Positions 1-12,110 are shown, counted from the stretch's first letter. The stretch is 64,000 bases of DNA from Sequoia sempervirens (GCA_007258455.2 VDFB02321322.1:62001-126000), one strand, 5' to 3'. Notes: generated by a model not told the origin, from the sequence alone. Made by a program: numbers and translations.

Positions 1-1185
1 ATTAACATGTTCTTAGGTTGTTGAGACCCGATTTGTATCTCACACAATTGTTCAGAGACGACTTGTGAAGGTGAAAGAGGCACTAAGTCAAATGGTTATT
101 AGCAACCAATGGGGTATATGGAAACAATCAAATTCAGAGAGGGCCCAAAAGGTCAAGGCATTGATCTTGGATGACAATTGGTGGGATCGTGTGAATTATT
201 TATTGGAGTTCATCGAACCTATCATGTCTATGCTTCAATTTGTTGATACAGATGAACCATGCTTGGGGGATGTCTATGATAGCATGGACACAATGTTGGA
301 GAAAATAAAAATACAAATACAAAAGAGAGAGAATGATCATGAAGACACCTTTTACAAAAGGGTGGAAGCAATTGTTCTTCATCATTGGAACAAGATGACA
401 ACTCCATTGCACCTCCTTGCATATGCCCTATCTCCGAGGTACTATACTACTGAAGTACTTTCTATCCCAGGGAGAATACCGCCATATAGAGATTCTGAAA
501 ATGCTAATGGGTATAAGAGGGCATTTAGTAGAATCTTCAATGATCCAAAAGTGCAGAGAAGTGTTATGAGAGAATTTGGATTGTTCGTCTCAGGAAAAAA
601 TCATACCCCTTTTGTTGTTAGAGACCAATACAAATGGATGCTATTACATGGTGGTACCTCCATGGTCAAGATTATATGTACCTCCAACCTCTTGCAATCA
701 AGATCCTCTCACAAGTTTTTTTTTTTTGCCACTTGTATTGTAGAATTTAACACTTAACATTCTTGAATTTATCTTGCATTTTTTATTTTTTATTTTGTTG
801 GTTTTCTCTCCAAGTTGCAAGCTCTTCTGCCGGTGAACGGAATTGGAGTACATACTCCTTTATCCACTCAGTGAAGCATAACCGGTTGGCTGCAAAAAGA
901 GCTGAAGACTTGGTGTATATTCATTCCAATTTTCGTCTTCTATCATGTAAGGAACCTCAATACAAGCAGGGGGCAGCGAGGCTTTGGGATGTAGCACCCG
1001 AGTCTACTGACTTGGATGCAACCATTTAGGACCTTGCTAGAGCCACTATGGATGATGTGGATGATATTGATGACATACCACATGGTGTTGAATCCGCTTT
1101 GGGTTCAAATGATGATGATCTTGAAGTTGAAGCTGTTGATAATCCAAGTCATGATGATTCTTTTGAGAATCCTTTTGATGATTGA
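1..1185 (+). pseudogene. hAT transposase, C-terminal part, broken
   Basis: This is the C-terminal half of a plant hAT transposase, the enzyme that cuts and pastes the element. The core segment around 17-620 (ETRFVSH, then a helical region with YALSPRYYTTEVL) leads into the hAT dimerisation domain at about 820-960, with the hallmark SAGERNWSTYSF and AEDLVYIHSNFRLL. An acidic tail ends at TGA 1183-1185. Breaks: an in-frame stop at 14-16, a one-base loss near 631-635 that shifts the frame before the WWY motif, and a stop at 1027-1029 before the acidic tail. A T-rich segment of about 100 bp (715-812) separates two coding blocks and may be an intron, though its junctions are not clean GT-AG. Not functional. 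Confidence 0.82.
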
Positions 1186-1355
1186 TGAACACTTGAACAA
1201 TGAACATTGAATCATGTTTCATGAACTACATTTTGTAATTTAGTAATTGTGATGATTTCCATTGGAATCGTGAACATAGACGTATATGATATCATTGATA
1301 TGCTTTAGCCTTTATTTGAATATTTTTCAACTATCAATTGGCATTTAATATTTAT

Positions 1356-1509
1356 CTTTGGCATTTGGCATTGATCAATGATCAAGTAATCATACTATGA
1401 AATGATTTAGTTTTACAATTCTATATATTTCTCTTTGGCATTTGGCATTGATCAATGATCAAATAATCATACTATGAAATGATTTAGTTTTACAATTCTG
1501 TATATTTCT
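1356..1509 (+). repeat. 77-bp tandem duplication
   Basis: Two nearly identical 77-bp copies lie head to tail (1356-1432 and 1433-1509), each beginning CTTTGGCATTTGGCATTGAT. Only a few bases differ, so the duplication is younger than the surrounding transposon decay. It lies in the non-coding 3' part of the hAT element. Confidence 0.9.
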
Positions 1510-1532
1510 CTTTTTTTTTTGTATATATAATA

Positions 1533-1540
1533 CATATATG

Positions 1541-1573
<33 letters not shown>
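1533..1573 (+). repeat. TA/CA microsatellite
   Basis: A run of TA dinucleotides followed by CA dinucleotides, preceded by a poly-T stretch at 1510-1520. Simple repeat with no coding potential. Confidence 0.9.
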
Positions 1574-2189
1574 GTACCCATACGTACCCAAACCCCTAAA
1601 AAAAATTTGCCCGTACCCACGTACCAGGTTCTCATACCCGAACACATCCCCAAACCCAAACCTGTAACTTAGCTATTTTTAGCTTTCCTCTATTTTGAGT
1701 GTAATGAGCTTTTTGAGGATAGTGTTATCTACTTTTAGTGCATTGAGTTTTTCTAGGAATTAACTATCATTAGATTATCTAACTTTAGATCTCTTGTCAT
1801 GCGAGAGATGTGAATTCTAGGTGGGATTTTGCAATAATTTGTTTAGGTAGTTTAACTGGAGTTTGCCAAAGTTTCGTTTAGGTAGTAGTGGATAGAATTT
1901 TGTAATATAATTTACATGTCACACAAGCAATCAGCAGCTACCATCCCCTACACATTTGGAGGTACACCCTTACTGGGGACATTCTGAGGACATGCGGATG
2001 CCTTGGAAACGTCCCCCCTACCATCTCCAATCCCTCATTTTCCTACAAGCCTAACTTAGAAACGTTCTAAAAAAGTAGAAATTTTTTATGCACGTCAATT
2101 ATGTCCCTTGACCATCTCGGGGACAGCCAACCATCCCCACTTAAAAGCACTTAGAAAAATTAAAAAATTAAAAAGTAAAATCTTCGGCC

Positions 2190-2655
2190 TCTCAATAAGG
2201 GCTTCCCAATTAATTTTTAACATATGTTTTCTCAATACCATCTACCATTATGCAATCTATTTTTTAATTGATCTTGGTAATGTGTATGGTGATAAAACAC
2301 AAGATGAACTCTAAAATCAATAAGCATAATATGGTCTGTTCCTCAAGAAAAATTGATGTATTGTTTTCGACGACATAGCAAAAGTCATGGAAAGATTATC
2401 TTACTCTTATACACCTGCATTGTTGCTTCCATTAAAATTTCTAACTCTTAAATGGATGATACTATGAGGGAGCAAATATTTGTTAGTTGAGAAAGAGTGG
2501 AACTTAAAAATTCCAAAATGTTATTGTCTAAGACCCATTTAAAGGATTTCCCCAATTTCAAATCCTATCCATTGGACCATACTCATGAATATTCACCAAT
2601 TTTCACTAGAGACAATTGTGGTGAGTTACAATTGATTGGGAAGCCCTTATTGAGA
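2190..2655. repeat. 26-bp inverted repeat, arms 410 bp apart
   Basis: The left arm at 2190-2215 and right arm at 2630-2655 are reverse complements over 26 bp with one mismatch (core CTCAATAAGGGCTTCCCAAT). The solo LTR starting at 2666 begins 10 bp after the right arm. The 415 bp between the arms hold no gene that I recognise. Confidence 0.8.
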
Positions 2656-2665
2656 ATCCAATGCT

Positions 2666-4258
2666 TGTAATGTCCCCTCCTAGCCTCTGAGTGGTGTGTA
2701 ACCTTTAGCCTATTCTAGAGTTCCTGTAGGCTAAGTTGTTCTGGTAAGGGAACTCAATTCCAGTTCTTTATGTTGGGTTTTCAGTATTCAAGGGGCACTT
2801 TCTATTTTTAGCAGGGGACCAGTCCAGTGCTTACTATCTACAATGAGCTCTTTGGCATATCAGTTATCTTTCTAGCTTGTGTCTCTGATGATTTTACTAT
2901 TTTTAGTACTTACTAAAAATAGTAGGTCTATTTTTAGAATAGAAGCTGGACCTGGTCAAGCTACATTCAGTAGCATTATTTCAGTTGAGGCTCTTGGTTG
3001 CTAAGGTTGGAGTATTTAAATATTTGTTCTCCTCTTCGAAAGTGAATTAAAATAAAGTTACTTTATAATTACAAGTTGAGGGTCGGAGGGGACATTAAAA
3101 AGTACCTTGGTACCTAAGTGATAACTTTAAATCGTTTTAGAAGGCTACAAAAGTGCATATAGTTTCCTTATGAGCAAGACGCCTAGGAGGTGTCAAATGA
3201 AGTTTTAAAAATAAAGTCTTAGCAAAAGGGCATAGTATTTTAGAGGAAGTTTAATTCAAACCTAATTTTCACCCTAATTTTTTATTGAGGCTTTATAAGC
3301 TCATTTGGAAGCTTCATTTGGTTGTGTGTGGATTTTGGTTGCATAAGGAGATGTTGTTGGATTTCTTCCAGAAGGCTGAGAACAAGTGTTGAGGACGAAA
3401 ACCCTTGACATTTAGAGCTAGTTTCGGTAGTGAAACACTTGCCCTAGCCGGTGAAGGCATGGTTCCATCTAGGGATTACATTTTGAGCTTCAATGTTGTT
3501 GTTTTAGTCGTTCAGTATGAAGATTTTTGAGTATTTCTAATGTGGGCTTGTTTGGATTTTGGCTAGGGAAAGCGTTCCTTCTTTTGGAGTGGTTTGAAGT
3601 ATGTTTTGGTGATTATTTTCAGTATTTTCTTAGCACAGTTTGGCAGGGACTGAACTTGGTTTTTGATTCATATCTCATTTTCAGTTGATTCTTTCAACAT
3701 GGGTATTGATTATTCATATTCCCCTAGTCAAGGCGCCCCAGTTCATATATTCACTTGATTTTTTAGAGCAAGAGCTGATTTAATAGAGCTAGTCGCCCTC
3801 TTCGGCTTAGCGCCTAGTTTGTGGGTATTTTCCAGATTGTGTTTGCTGATGTATAGACCAATCTGGGCTCTTGTGGAGGACTGAAATCACTGGTTCTTGG
3901 TGTTGGAGAGTAGAAGGTTTGCTGATAATCTTTGTGGCTTTGTTTATTGCAAGTTGGAGATACCCTTGTGGCTGTTTGCAATCATTTCCAGGTCTGAAAA
4001 TGTTTATTACTGAATCTGATATCTGTTCGTAAAGTCAGAAAATTTCTGTTATGAAATTATAGAAATATATGCTGAGTTCTTTCATAGTGCAAGCAAGTTC
4101 ACTTTATTTTTCAGTGCATTATGTTATTTACTTTATATGCAAGCTCAAACATGAATGGCACATGAAACTCAATGCAAAAACATCTCAAACAAACTCAAAC
4201 AGCAATCAGAAAAAACAACAAAACTCAGAAAAAAAAAAATCAGGGGTCTTATATTACA
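2666..4258 (+). repeat. Solo LTR, chromovirus type, 1.59 kb
   Basis: Starts TGTAATGTCCCCTCC and ends GGGTCTTATATTACA, with the exact target duplication ATGCT on both sides (2661-2665 and 4259-4263). The same start and end are found on the LTRs of the chromovirus at 9413-22627, so this is a solo LTR left by recombination between the two LTRs of a related copy. Inside are a perfect 14-bp hairpin at 2895-2924, a TATA-like TTTATAAG near 3291, and the conserved block GAGGACGAAAACCC near 3393. It splits the fossil hAT. Confidence 0.92.
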
Positions 4259-5499
4259 ATGCTATTTATTCAAAAAATTAAAGAGATTTGAAAGACTCTT
4301 GGACCTTGGCTAAAAGCAATAAAATTATGAAAAATGGCATGCACCTTGAAGGTTTGTGTGGTCTCAAGGCTGCCCCTAGATCCCATTGTTGGTTTGTGGC
4401 AACTGATCATGCTTCATCACCGACAAAAGAAAAAACCAACTTTATAGAACCCTAATTCTGGAAGCTTCTAAAAAGCTTGTTATAAGCGGTTGGGATGGGA
4501 GTTACGGTAGGGCATTATTTCGTGTGATTGTAATATGTTTTGCACTGAATAATAAAATCATTGGATGGCTGCGGTTTTGTGGATGTAGCCCGGATTGGGT
4601 GAACCACGTTAAATTCTCCGTGTTAATTTTCTGTGTGTGTTTTATTTCTTTGTGTTACATCCCGATATTATAGCTACTATTGTATAGGGCAATTGATTGT
4701 AATGTTTGAATCTTGATGATGAATAAAACATGGTTGATCTCGTTATTAAATGAATGAGTCCTGTTTAAATGATGGTTTCATTTGATTGTTACTTCTAAAT
4801 GATTTAGTCTTGATTAAATGTTGCATACAATTATGGAATAATAGTATTCTAACTTGTGAGATGTTTTTACCTTGTTGTGAGCATATGACTGCCGGTGTCA
4901 TGTCATGATGTGCAGGTACGAAGACTGTTCCTCCAGACAGAGGAGAGACATCATTCGGGGAAGAACTTGGTCGGGTAAACAGTAACGATTACCAAATTGA
5001 GCATACACACACATACTATAAATTGAGTAAGCCAAGTATGTTTGTCGAGATAACGGTAAGTCATCCATAGGCTTGTTTATTGACCATAAGGATTCTAAAT
5101 TCACTTCTTTATACTTTAGGAGATGTGATTGTTTAAACGTCAGACTTGCTATACCATGACCCAAGTATGAATGATGTGAAAGTTATGAGTTAATGATTGA
5201 TTGGGAACGCACATACATCTATACATTGTGAACTTGTATTTATATGTACAGACATATCAATACATGTGTATGTCAAGCAGACGGATATGCTCATACACAT
5301 GTGTCGACATGTATGTATGCATACATACGTATACACAGGTATATATATATGTACACATTCCGCCTGATGTTTGTGGTGAAATTAATAATGTTTAATCTTA
5401 GCCTTTGAATTTAATAATACACCTATATACACATATACATGGGTACGTATGATGAAAGTATGCTGACTGACTCGCAGTATACGTACTTTGAAAAATAAA

Positions 5500-5760
5500 A
5501 ATGTATACGGGTATATATGTATATTATTAAATATAATTATATATTTAGTATTATTATCTAGAAGATTTAAATATATATTTATGTATAAATATATATATTA
5601 ATAAGGTGATTGTTAATATATATATATATCAATACATAAAGAATATATAAATAATAATATATTTGTATATTTTATTAATTAAATGTATTAATATTAAAAT
5701 TAATATTTATTTATATATAAATACGTTTATATATAAACAAATATTAATGTTTTAAATAAT
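5500..5760. repeat. AT-rich low-complexity stretch
   Basis: Almost pure TATATA/AATAAT sequence within the 3.2 kb solo LTR. The adjoining 5200-5460 stretch is rich in TACATG, CATACA and TATATG alternations. No gene. Confidence 0.85.
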
Positions 5761-6009
5761 ACATTAATAAATAAAATATGCAAATAGAAAATTATTAAAA
5801 CAATTTCAATTTCAAAGAATGAAATTCGCATTTTATATTTTAAAGTGTTAAAAATGGAAGAAGGAAATTCGTAATTTATAAAATGTGGAAGTTTAAATAT
5901 TAAAAGGTTGCCATATGAAAGATTTAACATCTCAAAATACATTTTAAAAAAAAGTAGCGAACTTATTTAGGGAAATATTTGAAAAGTTCGAACTTTACAA
6001 AAAAAATGA

Positions 6010-6288
6010 ATGGAAAATAAAAATAAACTATCACGTGAAATGGCGGAAGTTCCTGCGCAGCTGGAAGTGAAGGAAGACATTTTCAAAGCTCTAAACCAGG
6101 AAAATAACAGCGAACTTCTGAGTTGTATTGATTTGAAGCTTGACCTAGAACGCAGCAATAATATCATGAAGAGTTTATACGCCTGGCAGCAAAACGTGGC
6201 TGTAGGTGGCGTTTTTATTGCAAGAGTTGAAATATTCTTCCATTGCTGGCTCCAAAAAGGTCAAATCAGCTTGGAAAAACATGACTAA
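6010..6288 (+). other. Open frame of 92 codons inside long LTR
   Basis: An open frame in the presumed U3 of the 3.2 kb solo LTR, about 100 bp upstream of the TATA box. It starts MENKNKLSREMAEVPAQ and is rich in charged residues for its first 60 codons. No family is recognised. It may be chance or a remnant of an LTR-encoded protein. Confidence 0.2.
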
Positions 6289-6385
6289 GGGTTTGCAAGA
6301 ATGACAAGTGACATTTTGACTTAGTAAACATGGTAATCTGTCAAGTTGCATGCCCAGAAATGGGGAAACTGTTCTAAATGCGGCC

Positions 6386-6393
6386 TATAAATA
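6386..6393 (+). promoter_or_regulatory. TATA box of the 3.2 kb LTR
   Basis: TATAAATA in the context GGCCTATAAATACTTCAC, inside the solo LTR and about 1.5 kb before its right end. This is the arrangement expected for the transcription start of an LTR retrotransposon. Confidence 0.5.
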
Positions 6394-8372
6394 CTTCACA
6401 AAGTCTTCATTCGAATTCACTTCGGGTTTTCTCTTCATTGACGTTTTTAGAGAGTTAATGCACTGCAATTGGAGAGTTTAGGCTGTGAGTTATAGTTTCT
6501 ATTCTGTTCAAAGGGTTCAGTGAGAGTTGAGTATTCTCAATTGATAACATTCTTTATTTGGAGAATTTCTGAGTGAGGAAACTGTTGGCTGTGATCAATA
6601 ATAGAATATTGCTGGTAGAGGATTACTGGAAAGGAGCTTATACAGGCATGTTTCTGAATTAAAGACTAAAACTTTAAGTTGCTTTTCTTTACTGTTTTGA
6701 AATTGCTGATTGTATTGAGCTGAAAATAATGAATTATTCCTAGTAGTCATTTGTTGTTTGATAATCTTTTATTGCATAATGGTTTAAAGGGATTTCATTT
6801 TATGCATGGGTAAGGGTTAGGGAACGACAATGTAGCAAAAGGAGATAGCTTGATGTAATTCGTTATATTCAATTTAGTTAAAGAAGATTAAATTGGAATT
6901 GGGATTATGAATAAAAGGGAAATCATGTGAAATAAATAGGAGAGGATTTATAATGCATTTTGAATGGTTATTGCATGTTGTGTATGATCTCTATATATGG
7001 AGAATACGTAGACGTATTATTTATCTACTAGGATCGAAATGATGGCAGAATCAAGTGAAGTCTTTTAGCTTAAGTTATTAGGATAACTGAGACAAGTTAA
7101 GTACTCCTAGGATAAAGAATTCCTAGTTAGGAGGATTGAACAAGACACTTGAATACTGTTTTCATTTCTAGTAGGTTCGTATGATTGTAGGATGTCTGGG
7201 ATGACGGATTCACCCATTGAAGGACAAACCTATGCATAGAGTAAGGAAGCCTTAAGTCAAATCGGCCCTGAGTAGTGTTTATGATAGATGACCTTCATTC
7301 GAAGTACTGAATGAGAATACTTTGGCCAAAGTAGTGAAAGGTACAACATCCACCTAGATGTGAGATAGTTGAGACTACACTGTCAGTTCATTGTGATCCG
7401 AGTACTAGACCGAGATTGTGAAATAGCAAGGCTCTAGTTGAGTAGGACACAGCACTATGCTCAGTTGGTAATCGTTAAAGGATACCCTACCAATCTCTTC
7501 TTCGAAGGGAGGGCCGTTCATTGCAAAATGATCGTGCGGGGGACCGCATTATAAGTCCGTGGTTGGCGGAAAAGCGCCCGAGTGATGTTTCTCCTCCACA
7601 ACGAGCGGCCGATGTACCAAGATTTGAAAGGACGGATTCCTGGACCTTCTTACTTCTATTTGTGCAAAAGCTTACGAGCTATGTATGTAATTGTATTACT
7701 TTTTAACTCTGATTTGTATTTGCAATGAAAATGAAATTCATCAGGAAACATATTGTAACTTGTACGTGTTTATCAATAAAGAAAGGAAGAAATTTTATTG
7801 TATTATCTTTGTTATATGTTACTTTTACATGTTTTAAGTGAGAATTGGTAAGTTTTTAATTTACGCAGAATTGGGTCGTTACACTTTGTTTATTGATTAA
7901 ATCTGCATTTAACTTGTTAGATATCTGCCTTCTAACCCTAACACCCATTGGCGGCACTGTCCTCAACAAGGTAGACCCCACTCTAGTTTTTAAAAGCAAG
8001 AAATGAAAAATCATTTTGGGGCATGGTGAATGGAAAAACAAAAAACAATTATACATATACATAGATGACCAAATCCTACGGGCATTTGGTTAATGTTTAT
8101 ATACTATATATGTACAATGACAATGAATCCAATGAACTTTTGAAATTTGTTAATTTGAGTATCGACTCTCATGTTAGATCTCAATTCAAAAATGATGGTA
8201 TGTAATAAGGTTTTATAATGTATATGATGAATGTCTTATCAATGTATCATATGAATATTTGAAATTTCTTATATTTTTAAAAATTTGCCTATAGTCATCC
8301 CCTACTGTCCCACAAAAAATGGCCTCCCAAAAACACTTCCCCCTATCCTCTATCATCCTCATCCTGAAAACT

Positions 8373-9181
8373 TGGTGTAAATTGGTTAGTTTTCTTAATT
8401 TATTTCATGCAATTTTTTGTGAATGTTATAAATGTCATTTGCACTTAGTTTTCTAATGATAATTTTCACACCTTGACGGTGCTGAAATTACTAGTAATAT
8501 TATTGTTAATTTGAAATTCACAATTCATTTAATAGAACTTATTATGCCTATCTTGCTTCTAAATTGCTATTATGATGTTTTGCTATGTGTGTTGAAGTGG
8601 ATTAAATTGCTTTCAACGAGTTTGCAAGCTTTGTATTGCAAATTTGCTCAAAGTTGAAGATTGTGGCTCTATACCAATCCTTTAATTTAATTTTGCCAAA
8701 GTATTCTTGTCATTATGTTTTAATTTATTCAATCCTTGTGTACTTGCATTGTGCAGTCTTTACTTGTAGCTAAACAAAGCAAGGGTGTAGTTGTAGGATT
8801 TATTTTCAATCAAAAGGTATAAAAATATTTCTTGCATTTAAGTGTGTCAACCTTTTGCCCTAGGTAAATCCAAAAAGATACACATTTAATTTTATCAACA
8901 TGAGCATGAACCAACCCCAAACAAGATTGTAAAGATTGTTAATAAGCATGTACGTATTGTCTAGATTAAGTTATTTTTTATTTATAGGAAGTTTCCTATC
9001 TAATTTAAAGAGTGGTTCTACCCCACATATGTTTCATCTTGTGTCCCATTGACAAGTGCAAATTAAAATGCTAACAACAATGTAAACCATAAAAGAAAAT
9101 ATATTTCTAAAGAATATCTTGCCAAACCAAAAGATAAAGATATTTTCAGTTTCTCAAAATATTATCGAGAAAATATTTGTA
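8373..9181. other. No recognisable feature
   Basis: AT-rich sequence without a long open frame, terminal repeat or recognised domain. It separates the fossil hAT from solo LTR C. Confidence 0.6.
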
Positions 9182-10691
9182 TGTAATATCCCCAACTGAA
9201 ATGATGAGGATTAACAACATACTAGTTGTTCTTTCCTTGGATTACCCAAGAGGAAGAGGACTTAGAGCATCATTGGGTAAGTATTAAAGTCTTTCGCTTG
9301 TTCTCAATTCTACTCTTAAGTTGTGTGCACGTCTTTTTATGCAACGTAAGTGAACTTAAGTTAATTTAAGTTGAGGGCACGTCTTTTTAGGAAAATTAAG
9401 CGACTCCTAGCTTGTAATGTCCCCTCCTATCCTCTAAGCAATGCACACGACCTTTACCCTATTCCAGAGTTCCTATAGGCTAAATGGTTCTGGTAAGGGA
9501 ACTCAGTTCCAGTTCTTGGTGTTGGGTTTTCAGTATTTTGGAGGACTTTATATTTTTAGCAAGGGGTTCAATACTGAGCTTCAGTCTTAAGGGAGCCCTT
9601 TTGAGCATATCAGTATCTCTCCAGCTTGAGACTTGGGTACTACTTACTATTTTTAGTACTTTCTAAAAATTGTAAGTCTATTTTGGGTAAGTTGGACCTA
9701 ATCAGGGTTATCTCAACAACATATTCTCAGTTTTGGCATCAGTTGCCAAGGTTGAAATATTTTAATATTTGTTTTCCCTTCGAAATTGGATTAAATATAA
9801 AATGACTTTATATTTTTAAGTTGAGGGAAAAGGGGACATAAAAAGGTACCAAGGGCGCCTAAGGTGATGACTTAAAGTTGTTTTTAACGCAACAAAAACG
9901 TTTTTGAATTCTAAATAGGAGTTGGACGCCTAGGCAAAGGTTGAAGGCAAAAAATTAAAATAAAATCATAAAGCTTTTACATGAGGCGAGGGTTTTAGGG
10001 TTTCTCAAGGCTGGTCGCCCTAATTTTCCATTGAAGTCTTTTAAAAGTTCATTTTGAAGCCTCATTTGTTATGGATGAATGTGGTTGCATAAGGAGATGT
10101 TGCTGGTTTTTTGCCAGAAGGTCTGAAATTGAGTGTTGAGGATGAAAACCCTTGACATCTTGGACTGGTTTCAGTAGTGCAAGACCTGCCCTAGCCGGTG
10201 GAAGAGTGGTTTCACCAAAAATCACATTTGGAGCTTCAAGTTGCAGATTTTAGACATTTAGAATGAAAATCTTTCAGCATTTTTGAGGAGTTTCAATTGG
10301 GTTTTGGTTTGCAATGGTTTTTTCTCATTTGGGATGGATTTCTAAGAGTTTTTGGAGTGGTTTTATTAATTTCTGGGCTCTTCACATTTGGACCTGAACT
10401 TGGTATTTTGCTCATAACTTTCAAATGGCTTAAGGGATTCATGTGGGTATTGATTCTATGGTTAGCACTCTTCAAGGCGCCAACATCAAGCATAAGTTTG
10501 TATTTTTTGAAGATTGGGATTTTATAAGCTAGGTCGACCTCCAGCTGCTAACGCCCCTTCTAGGTGTCTTCTTGATTGTTGGTCGCCCTCACAGAGTGTT
10601 GCAAAGTCGTTTCTGAAGCTGTTGAAGTGGAGTTTATGGCGAGTTGGCTTGGGTATTGAGAGCTCTCCTCATTGGTGAAAGGCATGATTTG

Positions 10692-11152
10692 TGTTAATTT
10701 TAAGATCAGACATTAATAGTAAGCAAAAAATAAACTCAGAATAGAGAACACAGAATTTTATCCTGGGAAAACCCTCCCACACAAGGGAGAAAAACCCAAC
10801 AACACTTTTACTAATAAGAGATCAGATCCAACAGTGCAAAAATAGCACTTGAGAAACAACCAAGTTAGGCAGAGTACAAAAATATAACTCAGCACTGAAG
10901 TAGTGCAGACTTCTGAGTAATTGTAATCCTCCTTCTGAGTAGCAAACCTTCTCCTGATCAAGGAATGGCGAATGAATTGAATTGTGTGTATTGAATGAGA
11001 AGAATCCTCCTTCTATTTATACAACTCCAGCCAATATAATTCTTGCTTTGTGATGTGGCCAACCCAACAAATATATGATTAATTCTAACTTGACTTTCTC
11101 TAGAGCCGACCCAGCTTTTGGCTTACCTCCCGAAGCTACCAAAACATCAACA
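10692..11152 (-). repeat. 3' LTR of the minus-strand copia
   Basis: Paired with 13727-14209. Ends TG...CA on either strand. The downstream repeat copy has an extra duplicated AGCCAAGTTAGGCA-like segment near 13898-13928, which accounts for much of the 22 bp length difference. Confidence 0.85.
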
Positions 11153-11313
11153 CTCTCTCTTAGCTAGGGAGGTATAGCAAAGTCTTTGTTGAGTCCCACT
11201 CAAGGGTATCGTGTCTTGTAATGGATTCTCTCAACATGACGTCCACAATGGCTACATCCAATTTTGGGAAGCACAACTCCGTCTCAGAGATGTGATTTGT
11301 ACAAGGGTTTTAA

Positions 11314-11490
11314 CCTCATATTTCTCCGTCTCAGAGAAATATACACTACAAGGGCTTTCACCTCATATTTCTCCATCTCAGAGAAATATACGCTACAAGG
11401 GCTTTCACCTCATATTTCTCCGTCTCGGAGAAATATATGCTAAAAGGGCTTTCACCTCATATTTCTCTGTCTCAGAGAAATATCCGTTAT
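11314..11490 (-). repeat. 47-bp tandem repeat with hairpins
   Basis: Nearly four copies of a 47-bp unit start at 11314, 11361, 11408 and 11455. Each contains ATATTTCTC and GAGAAATAT in opposite orientation with a 7-base loop, so the array is a series of hairpins. It lies just inside the purine tract of the minus-strand copia, in its 3' untranslated part. Confidence 0.9.
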
Positions 11491-11649
11491 TACAGATCAA
11501 TCCGTCGTTCTATCCATTCTCCTGACATAGAGAGAATATCTTGATGATGTTGTGACTCCCTCTAGAGCTAGATTGCTTTCCTCTGCACCATTTATGATCC
11601 TGCCATACATAACCTGATTTGAGTAGATTCTTCAGAACTACTCTCTCCA

Positions 11650-12110
11650 TCACTGTGAGAACCCTGCCTCGACTACCTTCACTGAGCCGATTCGTCCTTT
11701 CGATACAAAACCTTCCATGCTACTCAGACTTCTCATCCAAGTGCCACCAAAAACACCTTTTCGCACCTTCTGCAATACTAACTCCCAACTGAACTCAGCT
11801 CCAAGTACCCACATCAACCTTCTGACCTCCTCGCCCAAGGTTGCTTGCAATGCTTGCCCTAGTGGAATGCCTCCATCCCACACTTCTAGTGTTACTCCTA
11901 GCAGCACCTCCAACTAACTTGTGACGGTCCAACTCTCCTTCCTTCACTCCAAGGAACATAGAACTCCCTCTCGATCCCTGCTTCAATACAGAGATTACAA
12001 AAAAATCCTCAGGAAGAGAACTCCCCTCCATTGTCTGATCTCAAGACCTTAATCCTCTTCCCGAACAAATCATTGTTTTACCCAACTCACAAAGAACCGA
12101 AAATTGTTTT
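11650..12110 (-). pseudogene. Copia integrase relic
   Basis: On the minus strand near 12060-12030 the frame reads KRIKVLRSDNGGEF, the integrase core motif around the second catalytic Asp of Ty1/copia. A stop codon follows within a few residues, then another frame reads CIEAGIEREFYVPW, the usual continuation. Below 11950 only fragments remain. This gives the nested element its copia identity. It cannot make an enzyme. Confidence 0.7.

Larger units (their letters stand above)
1..1664 (+). mobile_element. 3' part of a hAT-superfamily DNA transposon
   Basis: The window opens inside a hAT element. Its transposase relic occupies 1-1185 and is followed by non-coding sequence and a C-rich stretch at 1573-1664 with repeated GTACCC and AACCC motifs, typical of hAT subterminal repeats. 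I place the right end at 1664 because the reverse complement of the last bases reads CAGGTTTGGGTTTGGGG, like a hAT terminal inverted repeat. The next 8 bp (TAACTTAG, 1665-1672) would then be the target duplication. The left end is outside the window, so the duplication cannot be tested. The superfamily call is firm and the exact right end is moderate. Confidence 0.65.
4653..7883 (+). repeat. Long solo LTR, 3.23 kb
   Basis: Begins TGTTACATCCCG and ends GGGTCGTTACA. The 5-bp sequence CTTTG flanks both ends exactly (4648-4652 and 7884-7888), and removing the unit rejoins a copia LTR. There are no internal LTRs or pol domains. TATAAATA at 6386 could mark the U3/R border. The left third holds TATG/CATA-rich microsatellite (about 5200-5460) and a very AT-rich stretch (5500-5760). 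LTRs above 3 kb are usual for the Tat/Athila/Ogre side of gypsy, but the clade cannot be assigned from an LTR alone. Confidence 0.85.
4387..7943 (+). repeat. Solo copia LTR (about 321 bp net), split
   Basis: The outer halves 4387-4652 and 7889-7943 make one short LTR: start TGTTGGTTTGTGG, end CTAACCCTAACA, flanked by the exact target duplication CCCAT (4382-4386 and 7944-7948). Length, ends and the GTGTGTTTTATTTC tract fit a plant Ty1/copia LTR. It is interrupted by the 3.2 kb solo LTR at 4653-7883, whose own target duplication CTTTG lies inside the copia LTR. No copia coding sequence adjoins it. Confidence 0.8.
1925..8372 (+). mobile_element. Fossil non-autonomous hAT, split by nested LTRs
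   Basis: The left part (about 1925-2165) has GTCCCC/GGGGAC and CCATCCCC motifs followed by an A-rich block, matching the layout near 62000-62270. The right part (8240-8372) lines up by eye with 63300-63477, the right end of the intact hAT-like element: an AT-rich block with CATATGAATATTTGAAATTT, then CATCCCCTACTGTCCC, then GAAAACTTGGTGTAA. Removing the solo LTRs at 2666-4258 and 4387-7943 with one target copy each leaves about 1.3 kb, close to the 1.5 kb intact copy. No transposase is present. The outer ends and target duplication are not clear, so both limits are approximate. Confidence 0.5.

Noticed and set aside
11211..11525. Plus-strand open frame of 104 codons with a repeated peptide
   Set aside because: The peptide repeat comes from the 47-bp DNA repeat in the 3' part of a minus-strand copia. 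No start context or domain supports a gene.
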